Below are positions 23,075 to 35,398 of a DNA stretch of 64,000 nt, in pieces; positions within the stretch are counted from its first letter, which is position 1; every line of letters starts with the position of its first letter. The stretch is from contig JAULSU010000004.1 of the NCBI GenBank assembly GCA_030512335.1, positions 2,790,001 through 2,854,000 on the forward strand. Direction: 5' to 3'. A program made the position numbers and the translations under genes. The notes beneath the pieces are model-generated. The model saw nothing but the letters and a program-made list of their open reading frames with translations, made no database searches and had not been told where the DNA came from. Source of the stretch: Immersiella caudata (Eukaryota; Ascomycota; Sordariomycetes; Sordariales; Lasiosphaeriaceae).

Positions 23075-24599
23075 ATGTCTCGCCCTGGGTCTGCGGCCCC
23101 GAGGAATCTCACGCTCACTGAGGAGCTGGAGAAGCTTGAGCAGTCTATTACTCTGACTTTACAAGGTCCGTTGCGATCCCCCACTCCATCCTGATAAAGC
23201 GCTTGAAGACTAACGAGCATTTGCTGCCGCCCGCAGAGATCGATTCCAATTTTAGCAGAGCACATCGCATTGTGACGACGAGCATTTTGCCCCTTGTAGA
23301 ACAATATGGAGAACACTCGCGCTCTGTCTGGGAAGCCTCCAAGGTACCTTCTCGTTCACCCGCAACTGCGCAGTCCACCGTCCTAATCACTCTCCCACCC
23401 CAGTTCTGGAAACAATTCTTCGAAGCCTCCGCCAATGTTTCCCTCTCAGGCTATGAAGAACTCGCCAAGGGCGAAGATAGCACGGCTCTAACTGGCGAAG
23501 AGGAAACCACCATACAGGACGAAACCACGGTCGAGTACACTCCCCGCGCCCGCGCTCCTAGCGGTGGCGACAACACCACTATCGGCACCGAAGACGAATC
23601 TTCGGTCTTCCAGCAACACACTACGACACACCACCAGCACGAGGAGTCCGTTTTGAGTGATGGCGACGGTGACCTGTCTGGTAGTACCCCACGGCCACCA
23701 GCCACCAAGACGCTCTCGACGCGCCCTCAGTTCGCAGGGCTGGACTCGCCGTACGAAGCGCTGAAGAAGCGGGAACTTAGCAAGGCCGCAGAAACAGCGA
23801 ATGATGACGAGGGAGATACAGAGTTGCTCTTTCAGCAGCACACGGCGCGGCTGCCGGACATGTCGATGACGCCGCAGGCTGGACGAACGGGGTATGACGA
23901 CGACGATGACACCCAGTTCGGGACGCAGAATAGGAACAAGGACCCGCTGCTGCATCGCATGCTGGACAAGAATTATCGGATCATGGCGACGCCGCACAAG
24001 GGGGGTACGGGTGTGTCGCCAATAAAGTGGAAGGTTACGGAGAAGCCGGCGGTGGATGCCGGTAAAGGGAAGGAGAAGGGGAAGGTGCCGATCTGGCAGG
24101 ATAGCCCCATGTCGAGCCCGGAGATGGCAGTGCCACAGCTGAGGAGCGCAGCCTTTATGTCGCCGGTGAGAGCGGCGTACAAAGGGAAGATTGTAGCAGC
24201 GAGTGCGGCCAGAGGGGCGCCGAGGACGCCGGGGATTAGTGTGCAGACGCCGGCGGCTGGGAGGAAGAGGAAGGATGTGTATGGCGAGAAGCACACTGAT
24301 GAGACGAGGTACACGGAGGAGATAACTTGGGAGAGCGACAGCGATGATTTTGCGGGGATGAGTCCGCCCAAGACTATCCAGTTTGCGTTGCCTCCGTCGA
24401 AGTTGCTTCAGACTCCTGGTAAGTTGCTTTGGTGTGGCATTTGCCTTTGATACCTATGGTTAACCACATGACAGCCCGTGAAGCGAGCAGAAGAATCGTC
24501 GGCAATATCCTTCACACCGCCGGCGTGGAAGAGGAATCGGAAGAATATTCTCCCACCATGGTGAAGATGAACCCCAACATACTCGACGACACCTTCTAG
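23075..24599 (+). CDS. ASK1: DASH complex subunit Ask1
   Basis: Exons 23075-23165, 23237-23343, 23404-24418 and 24475-24599 encode 445 aa. The N-terminus has the Ask1 signature TEELEKLEQSITLTLQEIDS, then NFSRAHRIVTTSILPLVEQY and SKFWKQFFEASANVSLSGYE. DASH/Dam1 rings couple kinetochores to spindle microtubules in fungi. The long middle is acidic and disordered with many S/TP sites (TPRPPA, MTPQAG, DSPMSSP), as expected for a Cdk1 and Aurora target. The last exon carries the conserved end ILHTAGVEEESEEYSPTMVK. Intron 2 (60 nt, 23344-23403) is a multiple of three and has no stop, so plain ORF reading runs through it. I splice it because SK|FWKQ restores the conserved motif. Confidence 0.92.
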
Positions 24600-25177
24600 G
24601 AGGCAACTAGTTCACGAGCTCATGCCAAATTTCTGAGGCAGGAGGATAGCGGTAAATTATTCAGCTACTATCGCAGACGATAATGAACCAAAAACCTATG
24701 ACACCTCCCTATTTCGTCTCCTCTCCATTTTCGATATCCCACACACTCTCCAACAAGCCAGATCGATCGATTAAAACACAGACAAAAAACTCTATTTTCC
24801 TCCTTTCGCCCCACCCCCAGACCTCACCCCCTTCTATTGATGGCCCCGGCCATCGAGCCCATCCGTTGCACTCCCCGCGGAGCATCCCAGATGGGCCCCA
24901 TCCGCGGCCCGCTCCTTTCCGAAGGGGCTGCGGCCGCGGGCGTTCTCGTACAGCGCCATGGCTGCGGTGATTCTCCTTTGGCGCATCGGAATAGACTATT
25001 CCGACGCGCTCGCGAGGAGTTTCGCGGCGGTGCTGGTGTTTTTGCAAAAGACTCGCAAAAAAGACTTTGCACCTTGCGTCTTGCGCCTCAACGCCCCCCC
25101 ATGTTCTGAAGGAGGAAAAGGCAAGAAAAGATGTTCCTAGAGGTTGGCCATTTTGAAGCGTCTTGGTGTTGCTCGAA
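24600..25177. other. convergent 3' region, ASK1 / 93-aa gene
   Basis: This 578-bp gap should hold two 3' UTRs. It is A/C-rich at 24680-24830 and GC-rich afterwards. There is no coding support on either strand. Confidence 0.5.
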
Positions 25178-25519
25178 TTAGACACCGATGTGTACGGAAG
25201 CGCGGTTGAGAGCGTCGGTCTTGAGCATGGCGTTCATTTCGTTGCGGCGAGGGTTGTTGGCACGGAAGAGGCGCTCTTTCAGGAGAGAGGTGCGACTGGA
25301 GGTGCTCGAGAAGGAGCTGGCCGAGATGGAGTTGCGGCGGGTGGCCTTTTCTTGTTGCTGGTGTTGGAGTTGGGCTTCCTTCTGGAGCTGCTGGGTGGCA
25401 GCGGCGATTTGGGCACCTTGGTTGCGGGAGATGGGCATCACGAAACCGTAGTCTGGTGAGCAGGTTAGTATGTTGTGTTTCTATGGGTGGGGTTAGTTCA
25501 GGGGGTGCATACTGGACAT
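25178..25519 (-). CDS. 93-aa Gln/Ser-rich small protein, likely stress-inducible, uncharacterised
   Basis: Exon 1 is 7 nt (25519-25513). The intron has donor GTATGC, branch ACTAAC and acceptor CCAG. Exon 2 is 25452-25178. The join gives MSNYGFVMPISRNQGAQIAA. The next part is Gln-rich (QQLQKEAQLQHQQQEKATRR), followed by a Ser/Thr-rich block (NSISASSFSSTSSRTS). The C-terminus, LLKERLFRANNPRRNEMNAM...VHIGV, looks amphipathic and conserved in style. No membrane span or signal peptide is visible. The leader is an unstructured CAATCAACATCAATCAAC-type tract directly before the ATG, usual in strongly expressed fungal genes. A TATA box and stress-type elements lie upstream. Function is unknown to me. 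Confidence 0.75.
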
Positions 25520-25674
25520 GTTGATTGATGTTGATTGATGTTGTTGCTGTTAGGTGGTGAAAGTGGGTTGGTATTTCAGGTTGGTTGATTGGAGCAGTAG
25601 ATTGCAATATTGGAAGATGCTGATGATGATTGCTTGAGTGTCTGATTGAGTGTGTGGTTCTATTGAGATGTAGT

Positions 25675-25833
25675 CCCCTGAGGCCGTTCCTCGTCCGAAT
25701 TATATACAGGATGCTGGCTTTGTCTGGTGCGGCCCAGATCGGCCTTGCTCTCACCTTGACGATGGCTGCACATGCGTGCAATTCGCTGTCCCGGTGTCCG
25801 CGCCAACGTCCACCAGGGGGGGAAAAAGCCCCT
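25675..25833. promoter_or_regulatory. three STRE-like pentamers (CCCCT/AGGGG)
   Basis: CCCCT lies at 25675-25679, AGGGG at 25815-25819 and CCCCT at 25829-25833, around and upstream of the TATA box. These match the stress response element bound by Msn2/Seb1-type factors. Pentamers occur often by chance, so the support comes from clustering with a TATA box in a short promoter. Confidence 0.4.
25699..25706 (-). promoter_or_regulatory. TATA box of the 93-aa gene
   Basis: On the minus strand this reads TATATAAT, 180 bp upstream of the start codon at 25519. Consensus TATA boxes are found mainly at regulated, highly variable fungal genes. Confidence 0.6.
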
Positions 25834-28800
25834 GCTTCCAAACAGCGCCGCGTGAGTCACTACGTACACCCGTCAGGGACTTTTCCAATTTTTTGGCTGG
25901 ATGCCTGCCAAGTTTGACATGACGTTCCACAGCCTACACCATTCCCGGGCGTAACACAAACTGCAGGCTGACGCTTGGAGCCGCGTGGTTTGTGCGTGTT
26001 CTACGTTTTTGAGTGCCAGAATGTGGGGGAGTGGAGGGTTGGAGTCAGCATCGCGATGCTAGGCGAGTTGGTGGGAAGTGACAAAGCTGCAGTCATGCGC
26101 ACTTGGGCCAGTGGACGCGTATTGGTTGCTGATGTGGCTATGGCGCTTGACAGAACGCAGTGGTTCCGGGTTTGACAGCAAAAATGCCTCGAAATGCTGG
26201 TTCAGTTGTTCGAGTAACCTGAGGTTGGAGGGTTGCACTCGCAGTCGATTCGACGATGGGCGCCGCACCAGCACCCTGCCCTGAGTCACCGGCTTCACCC
26301 CTCAGCCTTGTTCAGAAATGATTTTCTCTTTTTCACTGCGGGCGAGAACTCGGCTCGCCGACCGTTCTCCGGCGGTTCACGAGTTAACGACCAGTCATCT
26401 GGTCTCCAGCCGATTTGAACTCGGGATGCGGAACCTCTCTGAATTTTGGTACTGAACTACCGAGGTAGGCAACATGGCGATGCTCCTCTTCCGCCCATGT
26501 ACCCTTGCGGCTTAAGGCGCAAGAGTCCGGGTTGCTATCGGACCAAGCCGTTGTCAGGTACCGTTCGACTCAATGACGACATGGAGGGCGGTCCTAGGAC
26601 GCCGTCACATCCAACGTCGACCTGGCCCTATTCTCATCAGGTCGCTTCTTACCAATACCAAATTTGTCACCATCCTCTCCATGCCACAGCAGCCCTTACA
26701 GTGTGTAATTCTAGCTTGCACCCCGGCAACAATTCAGGCTCAATTATTGGCAGCACGGTGACTCCCGAGCGCTTCCCGCTGACCAAAATCACCCAAATGG
26801 GTAAACAGTTGAACCCTGAAATACCAGGCGCTCATGTGCACCACGCATAATGCGAGGCTGTGCCCTGTTAGGCTCTTCTTGTCTATTTAGGCTTCTGGAA
26901 TATCTGTTGAGTTTGGATAGTGACACAAGACAGCGCCGCTGCCGCCTTGCACCAGGGGGACGAAGAATACTATTGGCAGCCTCGTGTCTCCACAGCCACA
27001 CCCAGTAGTCGAAGATGGGGTTCATGCCAAGACAGACGTGGGGTTCAGGATGGTAGAGGTTCTGCTACGGGGTGGTAGAAATGAAGCTCGTCGTTCCATG
27101 AGAGATGAGCCCTGCGCAGAGGGCCGTGCCTTCAAGACGACGCGTCGAACCTCTCCGTGCTCTATCTCGAGGATAAGCCTTTTTACCTAAGCTGAGAACC
27201 GAAGAAAACACGGAGCGGCTCAAATAGACCTGTATATGAAGCGAGTATAAGCACTGATGTCTCTCTATTCAAGGGTTTTCTGAAACCTCGGGGAAAGGTC
27301 TCGGGGATGCTGCGATTGTCAGGTGCCGTGCTGCCAGAGGTTGTGAAACGGCATGCGCTGGCTGGGACTCAAGCCCCAAGCATTGGCGAAGTCCAACGGA
27401 ACTTCATCGCTGTTTGATCCGACGTCAACATTGCCCTTGGGATGTGACAGAGACCTCTCGGTGAAACCGTGTGAATGATGTGTTGTGTCACACAAACTGC
27501 TGGCAATTGTCGCTGGAAGCTCCAGCCACGACCCAGTGCTGCCACAAGTGTTGTCGGTGCGGGGTGTGGCTTGTCTAACCCGATGAAATTGATGTCTCGG
27601 TTTCGCGTTGGCTCCAATTGACCAATCAGTAGTGTAGGTTCGTTGGCTCGTGTTCGTATTCGAGTGTCATGCATCATGTCCATTCCGCTCTCCAGCCGGC
27701 CGGACGAGAACTTCTCTTCCACTGGAAGCGCGAAGCTCTTTCATAGCTCTAGAATCGCCATTCCTTTGCTGCTCAGAAGAAGGAGTGATACGCATCAGTC
27801 GGTGAGTATTGAAGCCCAAACGGCAGCCTGAAAAGCCTCCAAAGGGCAACGTCGAAGTTTCGATTGCATGGATGGTTGAAAAGGGGACTCGTTCGGCTCG
27901 CTCGCAAGCCACCAGGTCCCTATCCAATAAGAATTCGCCAGTCGTTTGTTGGGAAAACTGGAGCGGGGTAGGATCGCTCAAATTGACGGAAAGGCCCAAG
28001 CTCCTCACTTCATGTGACCCTTAAGTCATGTCGTCTATGGTGCTTCTTGAGCTTCATTGTCTGAATGAGTGAGTGTATTCGTGGGGCTCGGTAGGTAAAG
28101 TCTTATGCTCTTCGTCCAGATAGCTGCGCTTGCTGGTAAAGCTATACAATCCTTCGATTTATTGCTGGCAGCTTAGTGACAAAAGTATTGATTGTTGACC
28201 CGGAAGGGTGAAGGTTTGCTGCCGGCTTGCTAGCTCCCGTACCGCGTTTCGCCAATCAGACGGCGGAACAATGATACCATGTCTGGCTGGCTGCAATCTC
28301 GAACCACCACCGTTCAAATGCCGGGCGATTTCTTTCCAGGAGAGATGAGGAGTGCCGAACTTTGAGTGTGCACGCATGCTGACCGCAGGAGGTGTTTGAA
28401 GCAGGTGTTAGACGGGACTTCAACCTTCACCAGAATTGGCAGGCGGGATTGGCTCGTGCCTTGCAATACCCCTGATAAGAAAACTCAAAGTCAGCTGGGG
28501 CCAGGGCATCCACGAAAAAAAAAAGTTGGGATCCCGCTGTGGTTCTTCGACAAATGAGAATGATGTCGAGCGCAGGGAAGACATTGTAACGAAAGCTTCC
28601 AACAAAAGGCTCTCTGCGGGTGACACTTGATGCGTGCTGCAGGCCGATTGCATGTTCCATCTTGCGGCTTGACCGTCACCGACAACACTTCGGGGTCGCT
28701 TCACGTCTGTCTTGTCGGTGGGCAATTTACCGCACCCCACACCAGTCTGCTGGCCCAGAGTCGCCAAATTTCCTCCATGATTGACCCCGGACCAGACGCG

Positions 28801-29060
28801 AGTTGCTAGCGATCCAGGGAGGGATTTCACCCGCGCGATCCGACCCCATTGTTTCTTTCACCGTTTCCTCATTTCTAGCCCTTCGCACCCACCCCCAAGG
28901 CCTAGGTGCTTTTTGTCCGGCTTCGCTCCTGCATCGACAACGTTCCGCTCTCCACCCGCTTCGAGAGCCCAGCAGTGTCGCTGTCCCGCCTCGCTGCCAG
29001 CTAAACACTTGCTGAAGGGCGCAACCCAACTCCTCCCGTCGCCTCTCGTGCAACATCGCA

Positions 29061-30853
29061 ATGGACGCCATTAATGCAACGGCGTTCACGTCGCCGCTGG
29101 CCACCATCGGCCTCGGCTCCGTGAACGTACCTCAACCCGTTGAATATGTCGTCGAGACCATCGTCCAGGCGACTCGCTGGCAGATCTTCTTCACCGCTCT
29201 CGGTCTCCTTGTTGCCTATGATCAATGTGTGTAAATCATTGCGACCTTGTCTGCGGCGGTAGCGCTGACCTTTCGCCCTATAGTCCGTTACATCTATCAA
29301 AAAGGCTCGATCGTGGGCCCCGCATGGAAGATGCCCTTCATCGGCCCCTTCCTGCAGTCTATGAATCCGAAATTCGAGGAGTATTATGCGAAGTGGGCGA
29401 GTGGACCTCTCAGCTGTGTCTCCGTCTTCCACAAGTACGTCCAGCGCCGTCCAACGCCGCCGGGAAAGGGGCTTGCGAAGCCACTTACATGATGCTGACT
29501 TTGGGCGTTTCCTAGGTTTGTCGTGATCGCATCCACGCGCGACATGGCCCGAAAGGTCTTCAACTCCCCTGCGTTCGTCAAGCCCTGCGTCGTTGATGTC
29601 GCTCACAAGCTCCTCGGCGCCGACAACTTTGTCTTCCTCGATGGCAAGGCCCATGTCGAGTACCGTAGGGGACTGAACGGCCTGTTTACGCGCAAGGCCC
29701 TCGAGATGTACCTTCCTGGCCAGGAGGCCATCTACAACCGCTATTTCGACAAGTGGTTGGAGATTTCCAAGGCTGCCAACCAGCCCGTCCCCTGGATGAC
29801 GCACTTCCGTGAGATTATCACTGCCGTGTCTTGCCGTACCTTCGTCGGTCATTACATATCGGACGAGGCTGTCAAGAAAATCGCCGACGACTACTTCCTC
29901 ATCACTGCTGCTCTCGAGCTCGTCAACTTCCCTATCATCATTCCCTTCACCAAGACGTATTATGGCAAGAAGGCGGCTGACATGGTCCTCGCTGAGTTCT
30001 CCAAGTGCGCCGCCAAGAGCAAGGTCCGTATGGCTGCCGGAGGCGAGGTCACCTGCATCATGGATGCCTGGGTTGAGCAGATGATTCTGTCCAAGAAGTG
30101 GCGCGAGGCTTCCGAGAAGGGCGAGATCCCTGAGGGCATGGAGAAACCCAGCCAGCTTCTCCGCGACTTCACCGACTACGAAATCGCGCAGACCGTCTTC
30201 ACCTTCCTCTTCGCTTCTCAGGACGCCACCAGCAGCGCTGCTACCTGGCTTTTCCAAACCATGGCTCAACGCCCCGAGATCCTGGACCGCTTGCGGGACG
30301 AAAATTTGAAGTCTCGCAATGGCGACCCGAAGGCTCCTGTGACGCTCGATCAGCTCGAGAACATGACCTACACCCGTGCCGTCGTTCGTGAGCTCCTCCG
30401 ATACCGCCCTCCTGTTATCATGACCCCGTATATGGCCAAGAAGGATTTCCCCATTACCGAGACTTACACCGTCCCTAAAGGTGAGTTCCGAGCTTTCTAG
30501 ATTAGGAACTGTTGACTAATAAGTACCCAGGCGCCATGGTTGTGGCCACCACTTATATGGCTCTCCGCGACCCTGAGGTGTACGAGAGACCTGATGAGTT
30601 TGACCCTGAGCGTTACTACAGCGGCGACGCTGAGGTGAAGGGCGCCAAAAACTACCTTGTTTTTGGCACTGGTTCCCACTACTGCCTTGGACAGCACTAT
30701 GCGCAGATGAACCTCTGTCTTATGATCGGAAAGGCGTCTCTTCTCCTGGACTGGAAGCACCACCCGACGCCTAAGTCAGAGGAGATTGAGGTGTTCGCCA
30801 CCATCTTTCCTCAGGATCACTGCCCTTTGACCTTTGAGAAGAGGAGGTGGTAA
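29061..30853 (+). CDS. ERG5: C-22 sterol desaturase, cytochrome P450 CYP61
   Basis: Exons 29061-29226, 29284-29434, 29516-30480 and 30531-30853 encode 534 aa. Erg5 introduces the C22-C23 double bond late in ergosterol synthesis in the ER. An N-terminal hydrophobic anchor (about residues 38-52, IFFTALGLLVAY) is followed by YIYQKGSIVGPAWKMPFIGP. P450 landmarks are the I-helix FASQDATSSA (about 338-347), the ExxR motif ELLR (398-401) followed by YRPPV, and the heme loop FGTGSHYCLGQ with Cys about 479. The FASQDATSS I-helix and the RPPV motif separate CYP61 from CYP51. All junctions keep frame. The large opposite-strand ORF over this gene is a shadow. Confidence 0.95.
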
Positions 30854-31799
30854 GCAAGGGACTCATGCGCTGTATGCATACAGTGGCCGTTGGGTGCCGC
30901 AATGCTGAACCGCCGCTCCAGGGCTCCACTGAAGCCAAGTCGAGCGCTGTCGGAAGATGTTGGCTAGATGCCACCAACCCGCGCGCAGCTTCGAGCCGAA
31001 GGTGGTGAGGCGACAACATTGCCGTGGAAGCTTGGAAAGGACGGTTAGCCAAGCTATCCGAGTCGCATTATGATAATTGTAATAATTAGACCTGTACGTA
31101 GCCACTTCATCGTCTGGTTTCTATCAGGGGCGGGCTCGGGCCTCAAGGCAGGCGTCTGGGCTGGACGGACCGACACATGAAGTGCGGTGGTAATAACAGG
31201 CGAGATCCTTGAGGGCAGGGGCTGTTGGGACGAGGCCCGAGACGAGCTCCTGTGGAATCCTGTAACCTAAAGTACTTACATCCACGATGATGGCATGATT
31301 TGGAGCATCAAAGCTTCGCTGAGCGCGTGAGATGTGACGTCGGAATTGGCTCGAGGCTCTGCGGGATTCAGGGTTTCCTCTAGCCTCCGCGATGATTGGC
31401 GTGGTCATCTGTCATGCTTGTGTCATTGGACATGCCTGACTTCTAGCCAGTGCCGACCGCGATCCTCCTTGGCGCTCACGGAGACGCTCCAGAATATTCG
31501 GAAGGGTGAGCAATGGTCAGTGCTTGCAACGGGGCGGCGACCGACGTTGTGGTGGGGTGGGGTGGGCAGATTCCGGCTCCAGTTGGTACCTGGACTTTGT
31601 GGATTAAGCGACGCGAATATACTCTTTTACGCATGTGTTCGGACTCTTTGCCATCTGTCGCAAAAGAGATTGATCTACCCTAATCACGCTGGCATTCTTG
31701 TTCTTTTGCTCACTTGATTTAAACCTAGCGACTCCACGTACCTAGGTAGCGATTAGCGAGCTCCTATAACTTCTACCTATCCGGAACACCTCAATCCCG
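30854..31799. other. intergenic, ERG5 3' UTR and rhodanese promoter
   Basis: This 946-bp gap lies between two plus-strand genes. A TACCTAGGTA palindrome lies near 31740, about 60 bp before the rhodanese ATG. No coding frame is supported. Confidence 0.5.
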
Positions 31800-32560
31800 A
31801 TGGCGGGACATACGATGATGGCTGCACCAAGACAATCCCTCGCCTCCCTGGCGCGCGCCGCAACCCACGCGCGTACCGCGCACCAGCAACGACGACTTGT
31901 GCATATACATCAGCATTTGAGCAGCCCGGTGTTTAACACCGCTGCGCGCCGCTGCGGTCAGGCCCAAGGGCTGACAGCTACGTTTGGATGGGGGCAGAGC
32001 CTGTGCCCCAGGGTTTTAGCAGGGAAGGTGACTGCGCCGAGGGAGAGGAAAGGGTATTCTACGGAGAGGAAGGCGCCGGCGCAGCCGGAGAGTAAGATTT
32101 GGGACTTTGATGGGGTAGGTTTCCATACCCGGCAACATTGGGGAAAGGAGGTGCTAATGCGGTCGGCAGCTTTCGAGGTTGATAGAGGAGAAGGGGCATA
32201 ATATTATACTTGTTGGTATGTTGCCCCGGGGAACTTGCGAAATTGCGAATGGGGCTTACAGAACGTGTTACAGATGTGCGGGAACCGGGCGAGCTCCAGC
32301 AAACGGGAAAGATCCCGGGCGCCATTAACGTTCCCATCACGACGAGCCCAGACAGCTTCCACATCAGCGAGGAGGAATTTGAAGACCGGTTTGGATACCC
32401 ACGGCCGTCGCCCGATACCGAGGTGGTGTTTTACTGCAAGGCTGGCGTACGAGGGCGGGCTGCTGCGAAGCTGGCCCAGGATGCTGGCTGGACAAACGTG
32501 GGCGAGTACCCTGGGAGCTGGTTGGACTGGTTCGAGAAGGGTGGCAAGGTGGAGAGGTAG
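31800..32560 (+). CDS. mitochondrial rhodanese-domain protein (Rdl2/Aim42-like)
   Basis: Exons 31800-32114, 32170-32215 and 32274-32560 encode 215 aa; exon 2 is only 46 nt. The first 95 residues are Arg/Ala/His/Ser-rich with almost no acids, consistent with mitochondrial import. A single rhodanese domain follows: IWDFDGLSRLIEEKGHNIIL, VDVREPGEL, GKIPGAINVPI, then the active-site loop YCKAGVRGRAA with its catalytic Cys, and GWTNVGEYPGSWLDW. Such proteins are thiosulfate sulfurtransferases linked to persulfide handling. MAAPRQSL at residue 7 is an alternative start. The yeast ortholog assignment is by domain layout only. Confidence 0.9.
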
Positions 32561-32737
32561 GCAGTCTTGTATTCATACAACGGGGAACATCGCAATCGCC
32601 ACAGATGGCCAGCGCGGTATGGCGCCTTGAATGCCCCCGAACTCCATAACTTGGCTGCTTATGCGGATAGATGTACAATAAAAAGCAAAAAAAGAAAAGG
32701 AATGCCTTTCTTCTTTCTGAAATCATGGTCTAATCCC

Positions 32738-33745
32738 TTAGAACATCATTGCCGGTTTGTCACCCGCGGGGGGCTTGTCCGCAGGAGGCTCAGGAGAAGC
32801 CGGAACATGCTTGAGCGGGCTTCCATGTGCAAAGAAAAGCACCTTGATCGCGATAGCCAGCCCAAAGTGCAGCACTACCACCAAGATCAAAAGCACCTTG
32901 CTCGTCTGTCGATCCGTCGCGCTGAGCACTGGGTAGAGGTTGCGCAGCAGGAAAGCCACCGAAAGGCCAAACCCAACCGCCACAAACACCCAGTTGAGGA
33001 TGCTGATCGACGACCAGCTGACCAGCGCAACCGGGATCCAAACCAGGTTATTATACCCATACAACGCCCAGCACTCTAACAAGTTTGCGCTCTCCGACCC
33101 AAAGTACTTAAGTGCCAGATACAGCGCAACAGGCACGACAAACGTATACCCGTAAACCAAACCAGCGGCACCTAGTCCAGCAAGTTAGCATCACTCCCCA
33201 AGCCCTTCCTCTTCCATCAGAGGGGAAAACCTACCACTCAGTAACCCAAAGTCATACGCAAATGCCGCCCCTCCATTATTCGCCCGATAATCACTGATGG
33301 TCCCGCCCAGGAAAAGAATCAGCACCACCGTCGTGGCGATCCAAAACGGCCCGTACAAGTCCGGATTCCCCTCCAGCACATCAAGGAAGTTCGCGCGGGG
33401 ATACAGCGCCGCCCAACACCTCGAGAGCACTGAAGACGTATCGACGTCGAAGAATTGTGCATAAAAGGAAAGAGTCCAGAGGAAGCGCTTCCCGCTGGAG
33501 GAGGACGACGTTGCGGGGAGCGGGAGGCCAGAGGAGGCGGCGCCAGGGGCGCTTTTTCGACCTAGGGCTGGTGAGGTTTCGGCGAAGTTGGAGTTGTGGA
33601 ATTCGAGATCTTCTTGGAGGTCGGTATGGCCGAGGTCGCCCTGCAAGATCAATGTCAGTATGGAGAGAATGGGAAGGCCTGAAGTACGAAGGCTGCTGAC
33701 CTCGTCATCGACGTCGACGACGGCGTCATAGCCCGATCCAGCCAT
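32738..33745 (-). CDS. Yip1-domain Golgi membrane protein (YIPF1/YIPF2-Yip5 type)
   Basis: Exons 33745-33701, 33640-33235 and 33171-32738 encode 294 aa. The soluble N-terminus is acidic (DAVVDVDDE|GDLGHTDLQED) and Ser-rich. The Yip1 domain follows, with a DLYGPFWIATTVVLILFLGG start motif and about five hydrophobic spans. The loop YDFGLLSGAAGLVYGY is typical of this group. The tail is Pro/Lys-rich (KPPAGDKPAMMF). Yip family proteins bind prenylated Rabs in the ER-Golgi system. Intron 1 (60 nt, 33700-33641) is in frame without stops; I splice it because of its donor GTCAGC, branch CTGAC and CAG acceptor. Four to five alternative start codons upstream lack support. Confidence 0.85.
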
Positions 33746-33965
33746 ACTGGCGTTTGGTTCCTTTCTTTGCAATTGTCGATTAAAGAGAGTGGAGCGATTT
33801 TGGGATTTCAAGGCCTATTATATTATAGGTGACTGAAGTCGTGCTGTGTTGAAGTTCAAGAGCATGCGACAAACAGAGCTCGGGACAGCTGTCGCGATGC
33901 ACGGATGTTTGGAGATGTTCCCCAAATTCTAGACAGGGAATACGTATGCCACGCCCCATAATAAA

Positions 33966-33975
33966 ATCACGTGAT
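33966..33975. promoter_or_regulatory. ATCACGTGAT palindrome (E-box)
   Basis: A perfect 10-bp palindrome around CACGTG lies about 220 bp upstream of the Yip1-domain gene start and within its promoter gap. Extended TCACGTGA is the preferred site of Cbf1/SREBP-type and related bHLH factors. No binding is shown by sequence alone. Confidence 0.5.
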
Positions 33976-34204
33976 CGCTTCTTCGTCCAAAGGTCATGAA
34001 TTCATGATTACGCTACTAATGGCCCCTATTGCCAGCACGATCGGCACCCATAAGGTTGCTTCATAGATAAATTGCCAGGAGTCTCATGCTATGGTCCGAA
34101 TGTACAGCCATGCTTATTCCCCTGATCCTCTGCCAAGCCTTCTCGGAAGAACTCGATGATGCCGAAAATCAAAGACGCCAGAGACCCATGATGTGAGAAA
34201 CCGC

Positions 34205-34939
<735 letters not shown>

Positions 34940-35398
34940 TTTGGTGTGATTCCCGTGAAAATGTTCCCAAGGAGAATGATGAGGTTCAGGAAGTTCTCGC
35001 AGGCACAATTTGGTGGGGTTAGAAATTTGGCCAAGACTAGGGCTCAGATTTTGGGCACGTGCAGAGAGCGGACAGTGCGATAAGTGGGCCCGCACATGGC
35101 TGTTCCACAGGAGCATCTGCACGGGCGACGCTTCCAGCAATTCTACGGCCATTCAAGCTCCCACCAGTTGGGTGATCTATCTCAAGACTTACACTGCACC
35201 TCAGCGGGATAGCGGCCTCGCCCCTAGGAACTCCGTTTCCCTGGGCATGAGGTGGTAGGTCCCAGAGAGACCGAGCTCGGCACTCAATTTGGTTGAGGCA
35301 CTCGAATCTTCGGCATCGAATTCTGTAAATCGGCACTGGTATCACGGGGTATCTAACAAGAGCACAACTCCACACACATCGCCATCCATCAGATCTCC
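34940..35398. promoter_or_regulatory. RPL40 leader and promoter
   Basis: This 459-bp gap lies between the RPL40 start and the RRN7 stop, both on the minus strand. The segment just above 34939 is the transcribed leader, since the first intron begins inside the ATG. The transcription start is not defined. Confidence 0.6.

Larger units (their letters stand above)
25520..29060. other. 3.5-kb divergent intergenic region, 93-aa gene / ERG5
   Basis: Apart from the promoter of the 93-aa gene at the left and the pyrimidine-rich ERG5 leader at the right (about 28850-29060), I see no gene. A tRNA-like but degenerate patch lies near 26400-26470 on the minus strand. CCAAT motifs occur near 27620 and 28250. 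Confidence 0.5.

Noticed and set aside
29001..30269. 422-codon minus-strand ORF
   Set aside because: It is the antisense shadow of ERG5 exons, produced by strong third-position GC bias.
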